A stretch of DNA of 64,000 bases, taken from assembly GCA_022572355.1 (NCBI GenBank), contig JACZWC010000013.1, forward strand, positions 16,786-80,785, written 5' to 3'. Positions 55,501 through 63,611 of this stretch are shown here, piece by piece. Within the stretch, counting starts at the first letter, position 1. Each line of letters begins with the position of its first letter. This DNA is from Bacteroidota bacterium (GTDB lineage: Bacteria > Bacteroidota > Bacteroidia > NORP154). The notes under the pieces were generated by a model that had not been told where the DNA came from, made no database searches, and saw only the letters and a list, made by a program, of their open reading frames with translations. Made by a program: the position numbers and the translations under genes.

Positions 55501-56703
55501 AATTGGACCGGTAATCAAAAAAGTAAGTGTTAGATCAGGGTTGCTTTGAAATTTAGCCGTAAACATGTCCGAATCGAATAGCTTTTTAATCAATTTGAAA
55601 CCCACTTCGATTCGCTTTCTGGGCATCAGGCGTGTAGGCTGCAAGAACACAATGTTATTGTTTACAAAATCGAATGAACTCGACTTACTCCACCCTATTA
55701 CTAACGGCTGCTCCTTTTTCTCCTTTTGGCTGATAAACTTTTTTGCTGTGGTTACACTCAAGTTTTTCTTGTACAAACTGAGCATAGCCTGGACTTGTAT
55801 GAAAGCCTTTATCTTTTTCCGTTTCGTAAGTGTCGTGTACCTGGCAGTGTCTACAGCCGTTCCGATTTCACACACATTGGCGGGATTGTGGCCATTTATA
55901 TTAATGAGGTGATCCGTCTGATTTCTATTGATATTGACATTGATCCATCTGCGGGATTCCCAAGGAAAGAGCACCTCCACCAGAGAAAACACCTCTCCCA
56001 GATGAGAGTTTTTAAAGAAGAAATCCCGCGGACCCGCTCTTAAATGTTTCGTCTTGATGTCGATTTTTTTGTTGCCACCTTCCCAATAAAAATCATGGTT
56101 GTTATTGATTACGGGAATTTCCAGATATTCTGAAAGCAAGACCACCGCGAGCGACAAGGATATGTTTCCAGGATTTGAACAGACGTTGATTAGATAGAGT
56201 AGGCTCAGATTGTGCTTCTCAATGTACGTTCCTAATTCTAAAACCAATTGAATTACCTCATCCCAATATTTCACAATCAGCTTGTTGTACTCTTTGCTTC
56301 CACGCTCCAAATGCACAAAGAAAAAATCATTATAAAGCGGCCAGTTGTCGAAGCCACTGATGCTATCGAGCTGGTATGTTTTGATTTTCGGATCTATGAA
56401 TTGACCTGCTGAAGGGCTGAACTCACCGGCTAGATAATGAATTTTTATATCAGGCAGTACTGTTCTAAGCGCTATACTGTATTTCTGGATTTCTACTGTA
56501 ACTCCATCTACCGCGAACTGGTAGGTAAGAAAGCCTATACCGCCTTTGGAAAGTTGTTTTTTGTAGGATTTAAAAGAAGTGTGGTCCTTCAAAGGACTAA
56601 CAGTACGCTGGACGGATCGGACCTTGTCCATGAAAATTCCGAGGTCGAACCAGGTATTAACCTCCTCTTTTTTTAACTGAGATATGAGCTCATGAGTATT
56701 CAT
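52522..56703 (-). CDS. Glycosyltransferase fused to phosphodiester glycosidase domain
   Basis: This 1393-residue protein begins at ATG 56703, next to a TTG at 56706. Residues about 1-330 resemble the N-terminal half of GT-B transferases (NNNHDFYWEGG, similar to the DHDFHWERG of the next gene). Residues about 350-570 are a GT4 catalytic half (FLQPTRLMPRKRIEVGFKLI; LPSETEGRGLPLIEATACGIP with the donor-binding glutamate). Residues about 590-1025 are a long helical region I do not recognise. Residues about 1030-1393 are a phosphodiester glycosidase (NAGPA/DUF2233) domain with RAKIAWNGGYI, HDMATILLSMGAVQAMGFDPGG and STLVMDG. No signal peptide or membrane helix is visible, so all parts seem cytoplasmic. 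It may build and edit a phospho-sugar-linked glycan. Confidence 0.85.
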   Translation of the reverse strand: MNTHELISQLKKEEVNTWFDLGIFMDKVRSVQRTVSPLKDHTSFKSYKKQLSKGGIGFLTYQFAVDGVTVEIQKYSIALRTVLPDIKIHYLAGEFSPSAGQFIDPKIKTYQLDSISGFDNWPLYNDFFFVHLERGSKEYNKLIVKYWDEVIQLVLELGTYIEKHNLSLLYLINVCSNPGNISLSLAVVLLSEYLEIPVINNNHDFYWEGGNKKIDIKTKHLRAGPRDFFFKNSHLGEVFSLVEVLFPWESRRWINVNINRNQTDHLININGHNPANVCEIGTAVDTARYTTLTKRKKIKAFIQVQAMLSLYKKNLSVTTAKKFISQKEKKEQPLVIGWSKSSSFDFVNNNIVFLQPTRLMPRKRIEVGFKLIKKLFDSDMFTAKFQSNPDLTLTFLITGPIPMGQSEYTLTLIELFNDLLKELKPRFRSKVYLGFLFSEFDKPRFTAKYDEPVDIPELYNIASLIMLPSETEGRGLPLIEATACGIPIFCRRYYPENVYSEVIGEHLGEEHRLKVLEFDGKNISDKLIDKIISRVFFPQNFIDEVEHNKRVVENRYSINSLQQNLDAILHRLYLQHLPDKKSRSITKKATDEYLKIIAFRNKDVEYLINDQNRHYLPGFGRLAFMNYLKSLIDPSFFRVEEQQIRAMAMRFARKLVREDPETEELSEETLNAFYNSVDNIFSYSKGEVTIRHDHSFSYRYRNKKYFPYQDLTQQELTGLINMLYNQIAKPTGNQKFKISPHFFTDWNLALFQLTNSMNLAIDDRVRLVKKLKANIPIGYFPGEYIKYELEFFVLQPIRARLKLKIEEELKEEHLVKHAKSLATVYVFCQEKPLGKWFTAQALEKYISQTDDKELKLLFKYGVCKIVRTKQWCVGVHFVQLGARALKELCKIKKDQGILITNGDNAPVMTDIVDIDRFHIGKVEDEREIISRIMGIPIGDGFIQYVPAGLRTTLAYPTPVQTAVDFSEALNSDLFNELANKMGEQKLLDLLRTDAEQNGTPIKTFLENLKSERDGKKTKADHSYQYVTGVYDDGYPWNGVLAKVKTGSKKWKFATHSLTKGTATVTKLIESFNTKYKRRAKIAWNGGYILNPELVGKLGLPESYIGSPLGLLISDGKVLCPPLFNKPAFVIYGNGKMSISKVHCQNGFAAESGGEHVEFSAEGYNRFSGDMPTYFDLMYGKNSMSVSGVAIVRLAGNVIKEIIKCGRDTTVEIKPVGLTLSIPLGDFPKSWKVDNELKIRMKSRKSDAVKWDSVAHAIEAGPMLIDNGVNCIDMKDEGWKTGNSIATQAARLDFTDMRGPKIAVGLDKAGNVLVLTINGRIRESVGATHHDMATILLSMGAVQAMGFDPGGSSTLVMDGKNMNISPYNKEYEKDIYSLPPEPRAVANAIIGWTE

Positions 56704-56779
56704 CAAAAGTAGTTCTGTTACAGTATTTGGTGGTTCTTCATAAAGAATAACCGAGTTTAATCAAGGGAAAGATAATTTT

Positions 56780-56848
56780 GACGCTGATTTACGCAGATCA
56801 AGTATGATTAACTATGTTTTACAGCGAAAATCATAAAAAATCAGCGTC
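56780..56848. repeat. Intergenic inverted repeat
   Basis: GACGCTGATTT (56780-56790) and AAATCAGCGTC (56838-56848) are perfect 11-bp inverted arms, each followed by the shared word CTGCGT or CGCAGA. The segment fills most of the 205-bp gap between two glycosyltransferase genes on the same strand. It looks like a dispersed Bacteroidota repeat. No promoter or terminator was assigned. Confidence 0.65.
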
Positions 56849-56908
56849 TTTCTGCGTCTTAAAAAAATTATAGCTTACACACACTATCTTATTTTAGAAC
56901 CTAAAAAG

Positions 56909-58183
56909 TTAAAAGATAAGCAACTCTTCTAACTTCTGCTGTAAAACTGAATATGAAAAATTCTTTTTGCCGATTTCAAAATTAAAATCAGCGATCTCTT
57001 TGTTCAGTTTACTATCGTAGATAATCTCTTTAATCTCCTCAACCGCCTGATCAGTAAGCTCATTGTTTTCCAGCATTACCACTTTAAATCCCTTACTACC
57101 TATATCGGGCATGTAGACCGGTTCATAGTTATTGACAAATATTGGTGTTCTGGCCAATACAGCTTCAACAAAGGCATTTCCAAATCCTTCATAGGTACTA
57201 AAATATGTGCATGAGTTTGCGTGGGCATATGCGTCTGAAAGCGAATACTTCATGCTGCCATGATGTCCTCGCCACGAGTGGTTTTGAATGACTCCATCGG
57301 TAAAAATGATCTGGTCGAACAATTTTAAGTCATGAATCTGGTTGATGAGTTTCCTATAGTACTTTCCCCCTTCATCATCGTTGTGATTTCCAGTAATTAC
57401 AAGCTTGACCCTTTTATCCTCCAGCCGGTGAATCAAGTCTATGGCCACTTCTATTCCCTTGCGCTCTACGATCCTCGTAACCTGAAACAGTAAAATGTCA
57501 TCCGCTTGCAGGCCCATATCTTTTGGGAGCTGCTTGTTCTCATCTGTGAGCATTCCATAAGGGATATCAAAATCCATGACGTTTGGAACCATAACCGATT
57601 TGAGTCCAAACTTTTCCTCAAGCGTTTCCACAGCATAAGTATTGATCACCGCATGCTTGACTCCATCCAGCTTCAAAGGGAAAAAACTCTGCACCAGCTT
57701 GTTGATCTCTTCATGAGGTGAAACGTATCTGTCCCCACGTTCCCAATGAAAGTCATGGTCATGTGTTATGGTGGGAATTCCTGTTTCTTCCACGGCTTTC
57801 CAGATACCTACAGCCATAGATAAATGGGATGGCAATGCAGAAGCGTTCTCAGAAATCAGCACATCAATTTTATTGTCGGTGATCCAGTTTTTTATCTTCT
57901 TGGTAATGCTTTGCGCCACTTTTTCAATGTCTGCCATGAGCATGTCCGCATCATCAGCCGGATCAAAAAATGCGCGATTTTGTTCCCATGCACATTCAGA
58001 GGAGAAAAATGACAGCACTGGAAAGAGCGTCTCATGATTTAGATCTATCTCAATTTCCTCATACTGTCCGGAGAGAATAAAAACCTCATGCCCCATGCGC
58101 TGAAATACTTGTATCCACTTCTCAGTTTCCAACGCCACTCCATCAACGCCGCCTATTCTCCCGATGATTATTCCTATTCTCAA
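56909..58183 (-). CDS. Glycosyltransferase family 4
   Basis: The 424-residue protein starts at TTG (58183), giving MRIGIIIGRIGGVDGVALET, the usual N-terminal GT-B glycine-rich start. The C-terminal half has the donor-site pattern FQVTRIVERKGIEVAIDLIHRL and FSTYEGFGNAFVEAVLARTPI with the EX7E-type glutamates. It transfers an activated sugar in the cytoplasm to an unknown acceptor. Its middle segment THDHDFHWERGDRYV matches the corresponding part of the fusion protein downstream, so both may use related acceptors. TATCTTTG on the minus strand (58227-58234) is a likely -7 element. Confidence 0.9.
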   Translation of the reverse strand: MRIGIIIGRIGGVDGVALETEKWIQVFQRMGHEVFILSGQYEEIEIDLNHETLFPVLSFFSSECAWEQNRAFFDPADDADMLMADIEKVAQSITKKIKNWITDNKIDVLISENASALPSHLSMAVGIWKAVEETGIPTITHDHDFHWERGDRYVSPHEEINKLVQSFFPLKLDGVKHAVINTYAVETLEEKFGLKSVMVPNVMDFDIPYGMLTDENKQLPKDMGLQADDILLFQVTRIVERKGIEVAIDLIHRLEDKRVKLVITGNHNDDEGGKYYRKLINQIHDLKLFDQIIFTDGVIQNHSWRGHHGSMKYSLSDAYAHANSCTYFSTYEGFGNAFVEAVLARTPIFVNNYEPVYMPDIGSKGFKVVMLENNELTDQAVEEIKEIIYDSKLNKEIADFNFEIGKKNFSYSVLQQKLEELLIF

Positions 58184-58430
58184 TCCCTAAATTTTTTTGA
58201 ATCTGTGCCTAAAAAAATCAACGGCGCAAAGATAGCACTTCGCTTATGCTAATCCAGTTTTCTAAAAGATATTGTAACCAACATTCTGGTTTGTCCAAGC
58301 AATCCCAAAAGAGTCAAGGAATAAATCGGTAATAACAACTTAGACATTGTTTCTTATTTATCTTTTAACTACATATATGTTGTTGTTATCACGGAACGGT
58401 TAACTGGTTAAATATATTTAGACTGAAATT

Positions 58431-58695
58431 TCGCCCCTACAGGGCTATATTCCATTCACCTGTCTTTAACGGCGCTTCACCCCGTTCTTTCTATATTTCG
58501 CTCCTAAGGAGCTGGACTTGGTAGATTCCGCGATTCGCATCAGAGCAAAATATTCGAAACACAGTTTCCATGGAGTTATTAGCAGCACGATTTATAAGCT
58601 CCATAGGAGCGTAATATTGGTAACCCAGGCTGAAGGCCGGGGAGTATATGGCAGATTAGCGCACAAAGCCCTGTAAGGGCGATATAAAGAGCCTC
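58431..58695. repeat. Nested palindromic repeat cluster
   Basis: The 523-bp gap between the GT4 gene and the DUF4340 gene holds four short palindromes: GCCCCTACAGGGC (58434), GCTCCTAAGGAGC (about 58500), GCTCCATAGGAGC (58598) and GCCCTGTAAGGGC (58678). The outer and inner pairs are mirror related, and the GGCGCTTCACCCCG stretch on the left matches the inverse of the GGCTGAAGGCCGGGG stretch on the right, so the whole forms a nested inverted repeat of about 265 bp. No ORF is present. The other 250 bp show nothing else but the GT4 promoter. Confidence 0.75.
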
Positions 58696-58706
58696 TTTTA
58701 TAGAGC

Positions 58707-59645
58707 TTAGGAGTCCGGAATGAATTTGGAAGGCCCTACAAAAAGTGTTTTTACCAGATTATTGACATTCCCATCGAAATAAGATTCGGGATTTTGGCTG
58801 GAGTTCACTATGCTGTTCGAAGAGTCAACATACGCATCTATTGTGATGGTTCCCACATCCATGGTTTCTATGCGCAAGCTGTAAGTGGCTGAACCAATAA
58901 ATGCCGGATCAGGATCATCAATGAATTTATTTCCATTTGTATAGGCCAGGGTATTTAAGTAGCCAGCCACAGCAGTGGAATCGAGCTCTAAAGTGTCGAG
59001 TAGCCACCTGTCCCCGTTTTTGACAATTGAAAAAGCAGAATCAGGATATACAAAATTGACTTGCATAATAGTTGATGCAGTAGTCTTGATCAGACCCTTA
59101 TCCCGAAAGCTGTCATGGCCCTGATTGAAACTCAGCTCTAAAAAGCCGTCAACTGCATATACGCTTGAATCATCATACAACCTCACAAAGGAAGTGGCAG
59201 ACCGGGCTTGTTGATTAAAGTCGAAACGGCCTATGATAATGTCTAATGTGGTTTGTTCTCCTTCCATCACTTTTACTCGTGTACCTGAACTGTCAGTTTT
59301 AAAATCACTCCATCTGGAACGCTTTGTGGCCGCCAGGCGCATTGGCTTTATTTTTTGTAATTCGATTATTAAACCCTGTATTCTATCCACAGGTACAGAG
59401 GCCTTCTTCCCGTTGGGCAAATTCACCTGCCATGAATCACCAATCTTCTCCAGTTTAACCTCTGCGTGTTCCGTTGCTTTTGGATAGAGTAAAATCTGTG
59501 TAACTGCAGCTGAATCAATTGATACCAGCTCTTCTCTGAATGTTCTATTACTCTTGCTAGAATCGAGATAATTTACAAGGAGAACAATCGCACCCAGTAC
59601 CGCAATAATGATGAGCAGGTTTTTGTTGGACAACTTCTTAAACAT
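58707..59645 (-). CDS. DUF4340 protein linked to GldFG
   Basis: The 312-residue protein has one N-terminal membrane helix (about 9-26) and an extracytoplasmic region with two DUF4340-type beta modules (DSWQVNLPNGKKASVPVDRI; DRWLLDTLELDSTAVAGYLNTL). DUF4340 proteins are often encoded after GldG-like auxiliary ABC proteins and probably act with them in the periplasm. Here the start overlaps gldG by 8 bp, which supports this. Its exact role is unknown. Confidence 0.88.
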   Translation of the reverse strand: MFKKLSNKNLLIIIAVLGAIVLLVNYLDSSKSNRTFREELVSIDSAAVTQILLYPKATEHAEVKLEKIGDSWQVNLPNGKKASVPVDRIQGLIIELQKIKPMRLAATKRSRWSDFKTDSSGTRVKVMEGEQTTLDIIIGRFDFNQQARSATSFVRLYDDSSVYAVDGFLELSFNQGHDSFRDKGLIKTTASTIMQVNFVYPDSAFSIVKNGDRWLLDTLELDSTAVAGYLNTLAYTNGNKFIDDPDPAFIGSATYSLRIETMDVGTITIDAYVDSSNSIVNSSQNPESYFDGNVNNLVKTLFVGPSKFIPDS

Positions 59646-61161
59646 AATTCTCCTCCATCCACTTTAGCCGTTTCCTTCGTCTCATGTGCGCTCTAATCGC
59701 ACCGTAGATTAAAATCAAAATTATTGGCAATAAGAAGTTTGTGTATTTAATAATTGTCTTTGTATCATCCTCCAAATCCGGATCGATGGGCCTGGAAGTT
59801 ACTCCCTTAGTTCTCAACTCATTCAATCCTGTATCATCAGATAAGAAATCAATGGCATTTACCAATAGGCTAGCATTGTCGGGCTGTATTTGCTGAGCTG
59901 CCCTACCCTCTCCATTTACGGCAAAATCTCCATCGCCAAAAACTACCAGTTTGGAATTGCCATTTCCAATTGTTGGGCCTTCGGCTAAAATAGCTACCGC
60001 CTGATTTGCAATTGGGAAGTCGTTCTCCGTCCATTGCTTTGACACGTCAAATTGCACGTATGAGTTCACCTTACCAGATTTCTTCGAAGTTGTTGCCAGC
60101 ACAGTTACCCTCAAGTTGGTATCGCTATCATCGTATGTAATTCCGCTGGCGAAAGGCAACATCACAGACTCAATTCCCTTTGTAATAGTGTGATCCGAAA
60201 AATTGGTGATCAGTGGAAAATACGGAAATTGGATCTGCTGATTAAAAGTGAACATGCCTTGCTGACGCCTCACGCTTACCGCCCCACAATTGGCATCAAC
60301 CAGAAAATTATCATCCACATTAATACCTTTTTTTGCCAACCATGATTCCAGACCTGTATTAATAGGCATGCCCACACCCCGGCTCAGATCCCCATCTACC
60401 CTATTCATTGCTATCAAAACTTTTCCGCCATTGTTCATGTAATTCTCTAACAATGGAAATTCTTGCATTCCCATCGTATCCCTGGGTGCAATAATTGCAA
60501 TCGCCTTTAGATGCTGGGGGATAGGTTGCCCGGATGATAAATCAACTGATACGACATCATAGAGTACTGATAGCAAAGCCAGCACTTGCTGTAATGCTTG
60601 CAAAGAAGGACCGCCGTTGCCTTGAACTATTCCGATCTTGGGTTTATCCGTTACCGACAGCTTTTTTATAGTTGACGAGAGAGCATACTCCATGGCCGCA
60701 CCTGGCTGAATAAAGGGTATAATGTCCTTTCCATCGCCAATTTGTATCACAGCTCCAAGATATACCCGTTGCTGCTTTATCTGATCACGCTCCCGCACGT
60801 TTACCATGACCGGTGTAATGCCCTGCTGTTGTGCGTTTTGCTCTGTTTCTTCCGATTCATTTGGATTGATCAACTCATACACTATCTGGCCATTGGAACG
60901 CTTGACATACTCAGTGAGCAAATCCATAAAATCGGTTTTCACATCGGCAATATGAGGTGGGAGATCCTCCGAAAAGTATGCACTAACCGTTACAGGTTGA
61001 TCGATGGACGCGAGAATATTCAGGGTTGCATTGCTCAGGGTATAACGCTGATCAGCGGTAAAATCTAATCTAAACCAAAAGCGATCTGCCGCAACATTGA
61101 CCAATACCAACACAACGGTAATCAGCAACAATCTTATTTGAAGTGTTCTTTTGTTGAACAT
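59638..61161 (-). CDS. gldG: Gliding motility ABC transporter auxiliary protein GldG
   Basis: The 507-residue protein has an N-terminal membrane helix, an extracytoplasmic GldG/ABC_transp_aux domain (DFTADQRYTLSNATLNIL start, GIVQGNGGPSLQALQQVL) and a C-terminal membrane helix followed by a basic tail (RAHMRRRKRLKWMEE). GldG pairs with GldF and GldA in an ABC complex needed for gliding in some Bacteroidota. The ATG overlaps the gldF stop by one base (TAATG). Confidence 0.92.
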   Translation of the reverse strand: MFNKRTLQIRLLLITVVLVLVNVAADRFWFRLDFTADQRYTLSNATLNILASIDQPVTVSAYFSEDLPPHIADVKTDFMDLLTEYVKRSNGQIVYELINPNESEETEQNAQQQGITPVMVNVRERDQIKQQRVYLGAVIQIGDGKDIIPFIQPGAAMEYALSSTIKKLSVTDKPKIGIVQGNGGPSLQALQQVLALLSVLYDVVSVDLSSGQPIPQHLKAIAIIAPRDTMGMQEFPLLENYMNNGGKVLIAMNRVDGDLSRGVGMPINTGLESWLAKKGINVDDNFLVDANCGAVSVRRQQGMFTFNQQIQFPYFPLITNFSDHTITKGIESVMLPFASGITYDDSDTNLRVTVLATTSKKSGKVNSYVQFDVSKQWTENDFPIANQAVAILAEGPTIGNGNSKLVVFGDGDFAVNGEGRAAQQIQPDNASLLVNAIDFLSDDTGLNELRTKGVTSRPIDPDLEDDTKTIIKYTNFLLPIILILIYGAIRAHMRRRKRLKWMEENYV

Positions 61162-61889
61162 TATTTCTCGCTGAGGTTTCGCCTTATTAAATATGATTCT
61201 GCCATCATCAGAGCAAACACGGTAATGGACACGAAATAAATTATATCTCTGGAATCTACTACCCCTCTTGATAAAGATTGGTAGTGATCTGAGATACTCA
61301 GATAACTGAGTATTGATCCAATAACGCCAGTAAAATTGCTTGATAGCGCCTGAAAAATGATTAAAAAGAATACGCCTATCAAAAGCGACAATAAGAATGA
61401 TACTATCTGATTATTCGAAATACAACTCGAAAAGATGCCAATACTAATATAGGCCGAACTCATCAGCAGCAACCCCAGGTATCCGCATATTACCGCGCCG
61501 TGATCGACAGGGCCGATGTTGGTGAGTGTAAAATAAAAGGGCAAAGTAGAAAGCAACGCAACTCCTATGAGCATCAGGCACGCCAGGTATTTTCCTACTA
61601 TTAATTGCCAGTCACTTACCGCCTTGGTGAGTATTAACTCTATGGTACCCGTTCTCTTTTCCTCGGCAATAGTCCTCATGGTAATTGCAGGTGTGAAGAA
61701 GAATAGCGTCCAATAAGCTACAGCAAAAAAAGATTGCAGGCTTGCTTGTCCTACCAGGAACACATCGGATCCGTAGAGCCACGTGAAAAAGCCACTCAAT
61801 CCCAAAAATATGATGAGCATGATGTATGCGGTTAAGGAATCAAAGAATGATTTTAATTCTCGTTTAGCTATGATCCAGATTGTTTTCAA
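61161..61889 (-). CDS. gldF: Gliding motility ABC transporter permease GldF
   Basis: The 242-residue permease starts at TTG (61889) and has six membrane helices with the ABC-2 pattern (AKRELKSFFDSLTAYIM start, TIAEEKRTGTIELILTKAVSDW coupling helix). It forms the channel of the GldAFG complex. It lies 62 bp after gldA; the gap contains a short CTGGCT-rich repeat. Confidence 0.92.
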   Translation of the reverse strand: MKTIWIIAKRELKSFFDSLTAYIMLIIFLGLSGFFTWLYGSDVFLVGQASLQSFFAVAYWTLFFFTPAITMRTIAEEKRTGTIELILTKAVSDWQLIVGKYLACLMLIGVALLSTLPFYFTLTNIGPVDHGAVICGYLGLLLMSSAYISIGIFSSCISNNQIVSFLLSLLIGVFFLIIFQALSSNFTGVIGSILSYLSISDHYQSLSRGVVDSRDIIYFVSITVFALMMAESYLIRRNLSEK

Positions 61890-61913
61890 TTTGTTATTCT
61901 CTTTGATCGAAAG

Positions 61914-61944
61914 CAGCTGGCTACTGGCCTCTGGCTGCTGGCTG
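61914..61944. repeat. Short CTGGCT-rich imperfect repeat between gldA and gldF
   Basis: Within the 62-bp gap, the words CTGGCTACTGG, CCTCTGG and CTGCTGGCTG follow one another as imperfect copies of a 7-8 bp unit on the plus strand. It is the kind of low-complexity microrepeat sometimes found between Bacteroidota genes. No clear function. Confidence 0.5.
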
Positions 61945-61951
61945 ATCTGTT

Positions 61952-62881
61952 TTAGTTTAATGTTAAGTCTCTAAAAATATCCTCTAATCTTGTTTCCAAT
62001 GGGGTTAACTGCATCAAATACCATTTCTTGGCCACGCAGAGATCAAATATTGCTTTAATCGATGTGGCTTCTGCTTTGCTCTGAACGGTTAGTGTTAGAT
62101 TGTCCTTGCTAACAGGATCCACCATCTCCACCGTATCAATTGCCTGAATAGCTTTAATAACCTGATCCCCGGTTCCTCCCTCAATTTTAACGGTTAATAA
62201 TTCTTGTCCTTGCGCTTGTTTTCTGAGCGTCTCTGCTGTGCCATCAGCAACTATGGCACCTCTGTTTATTATTAGAATCCTGTCGCATGTGGCTTCAACT
62301 TCTGGAAGTATATGCGTGCTGAGGATAACAGTCTTATGCTTACCAAGGCTTTTAATTAATTCACGAATCTGAACAATTTGATTTGGATCCAATCCCGAGG
62401 TTGGCTCATCGAGTATCAAGATTTCGGGATCATGTATCATGGCCTGGGCTAATCCTACGCGCTGCCGATAACCCTTAGAAAGTTCTTCAATCTTCTTGTG
62501 CTTTTCATCATTCAACCCACAAACCCTGATCATCTCACCTATTCTCTCTCTCATCATAGACGATGAAACCCCTTGCAATTCAGCCACATAGGCCAAGTAC
62601 TCCATAACAGGCATCTCGGTGTATAAGGGGTTATTCTCAGGCAGATAACCGATGGACTTCTTGATAATTTCCTGATCGTCCTTAACATTATGGGGCCCTA
62701 TGGTCACGCTTCCAGCACTTGCAGCAATGTAGCAGGTAAGAATTTTCATGGTAGTGGTCTTGCCAGCACCATTAGGGCCTAAGAACCCCAAAATCTCACC
62801 TGTCTTGACCGTGAAAGAAATATCATCGACGGCTTTCTGTACGTCGTAATACTTGGTTAGGCCTTCAACTATAATGTCCAT
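61952..62881 (-). CDS. gldA: Gliding motility ABC transporter ATPase GldA
   Basis: The 309-residue ATPase has the Walker A loop GPNGAGKTT (35-43), the signature LSKGYRQRVGLAQAM, Walker B LILDEPTSGLDP and a C-terminal regulatory region (ELLTVKIEGGTGDQ). It powers GldFG. The operon order gldA-gldF-gldG-DUF4340 differs from genomes where gldA is separate. It is preceded by the best promoter in the window (62953-62983). Confidence 0.92.
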   Translation of the reverse strand: MDIIVEGLTKYYDVQKAVDDISFTVKTGEILGFLGPNGAGKTTTMKILTCYIAASAGSVTIGPHNVKDDQEIIKKSIGYLPENNPLYTEMPVMEYLAYVAELQGVSSSMMRERIGEMIRVCGLNDEKHKKIEELSKGYRQRVGLAQAMIHDPEILILDEPTSGLDPNQIVQIRELIKSLGKHKTVILSTHILPEVEATCDRILIINRGAIVADGTAETLRKQAQGQELLTVKIEGGTGDQVIKAIQAIDTVEMVDPVSKDNLTLTVQSKAEATSIKAIFDLCVAKKWYLMQLTPLETRLEDIFRDLTLN

Positions 62882-62952
62882 TTCACGCTAAAATTGTCCA
62901 TGCCCCGTCGCTGCAGCTTTGGAGCAGGCACCCGGAGCAGACAAAAGGAGCG

Positions 62953-62983
62953 CAAATATACTAACCCAGAAAAAAAAATCAAA
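62953..62983 (-). promoter_or_regulatory. Promoter of the gld operon
   Basis: On the minus strand TTTG (62983-62980) is followed by 19 bp and TATATTTG (62960-62953), an exact match to the Bacteroidota -33/-7 consensus and spacing. The leader to the gldA ATG would be about 65 nt. Upstream of it, 62984-63113 shows nothing else recognisable. Confidence 0.7.
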
Positions 62984-63113
62984 AATAAAATAAGACAACT
63001 TGAGTTATACTTACTAAGAGGGTTGAAGTGAGCTAACTGAACTACGCGGTTTGTTTTATCACTTTGTAATTGGAATTCCACCCCTCTATTTTTAGTTTTT
63101 ACTGTATTAACTG

Positions 63114-63302
63114 TAACGGCTAGTATAAAGGTAGTGCGGGCATTGCTTTGTTTGCTCCACTTACGAACTAAACCGCACTCACTGTTACAAGTTTAAACGC
63201 CCCGCATTACACTTAAAGCTTAGCTGTATACCCCGCGCTGCTTATTAAATATTTTCAAAATACTTTACAGCATCTTAAGCTACGGCTATTACAATGTTAG
63301 CC
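63114..63302 (-). repeat. attC-like recombination site after the toxin gene (copy A)
   Basis: On the minus strand this 189-bp segment runs from GGCTAAC (63302-63296), which contains the toxin stop codon, to GCCGTTA (63120-63114). Its core (63113-63215) is about 75-80 percent identical to copy B at 63898. GTAGTGCGGG and CCCGCATTAC pair across the core to make a long hairpin with G-U wobbles. Size, terminal GTTA-type cores and overlap with the upstream stop codon fit integron attC sites. Confidence 0.5.
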
Positions 63303-63611
63303 ACTACCCTTTTTTATTTTCGCCCTTCTTTTATCTGGATTTTGTCTTGAATCCCAGATTGATAGGATTTGTAACTGATCATCCATTAATTGGTAAAATA
63401 TGATATAGTTTCGGATGATCTTTCCGCGTACACCTTTAATGTCGGTTGATTTACCAATGCCAGGGAATTTGGCAATTATCCTGACCGCTTCCTTGAAAAG
63501 CATGTTCAGTTTTATACTGTAAGCTTTAGATTTGTTATGCTCAATCCAATATTCAAGAATTTGTCGTCGGTCATTGTGAGCTTGCTCTGACCAAATTATT
63601 TTTTGAGCCAT
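63297..63611 (-). CDS. RelE/ParE-type toxin
   Basis: The 104-residue protein has the RelE/ParE fold pattern: KIIWSEQAHNDRRQILEYW, then FPGIGKSTDIKGVRGKIIRNYIIFYQL and a basic C-terminus (SRQNPDKRRAKIKKG). ParE-like toxins poison gyrase and RelE-like ones cut mRNA; sequence alone cannot decide. Its start lies 16 bp inside the antitoxin gene. Its stop codon lies in the GGCTAAC end of the attC-like site. Confidence 0.9.
   Translation of the reverse strand: MAQKIIWSEQAHNDRRQILEYWIEHNKSKAYSIKLNMLFKEAVRIIAKFPGIGKSTDIKGVRGKIIRNYIIFYQLMDDQLQILSIWDSRQNPDKRRAKIKKGSG

Noticed and set aside
63000..63060. A third attC-like copy near GAGCTAACTG
   Set aside because: Only a short stretch resembles the inner part of the repeats; the arms are missing.
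62869..63081. Small leftward frame overlapping the gldA start
   Set aside because: It overlaps the gldA promoter and start codon in another frame and resembles no known protein.
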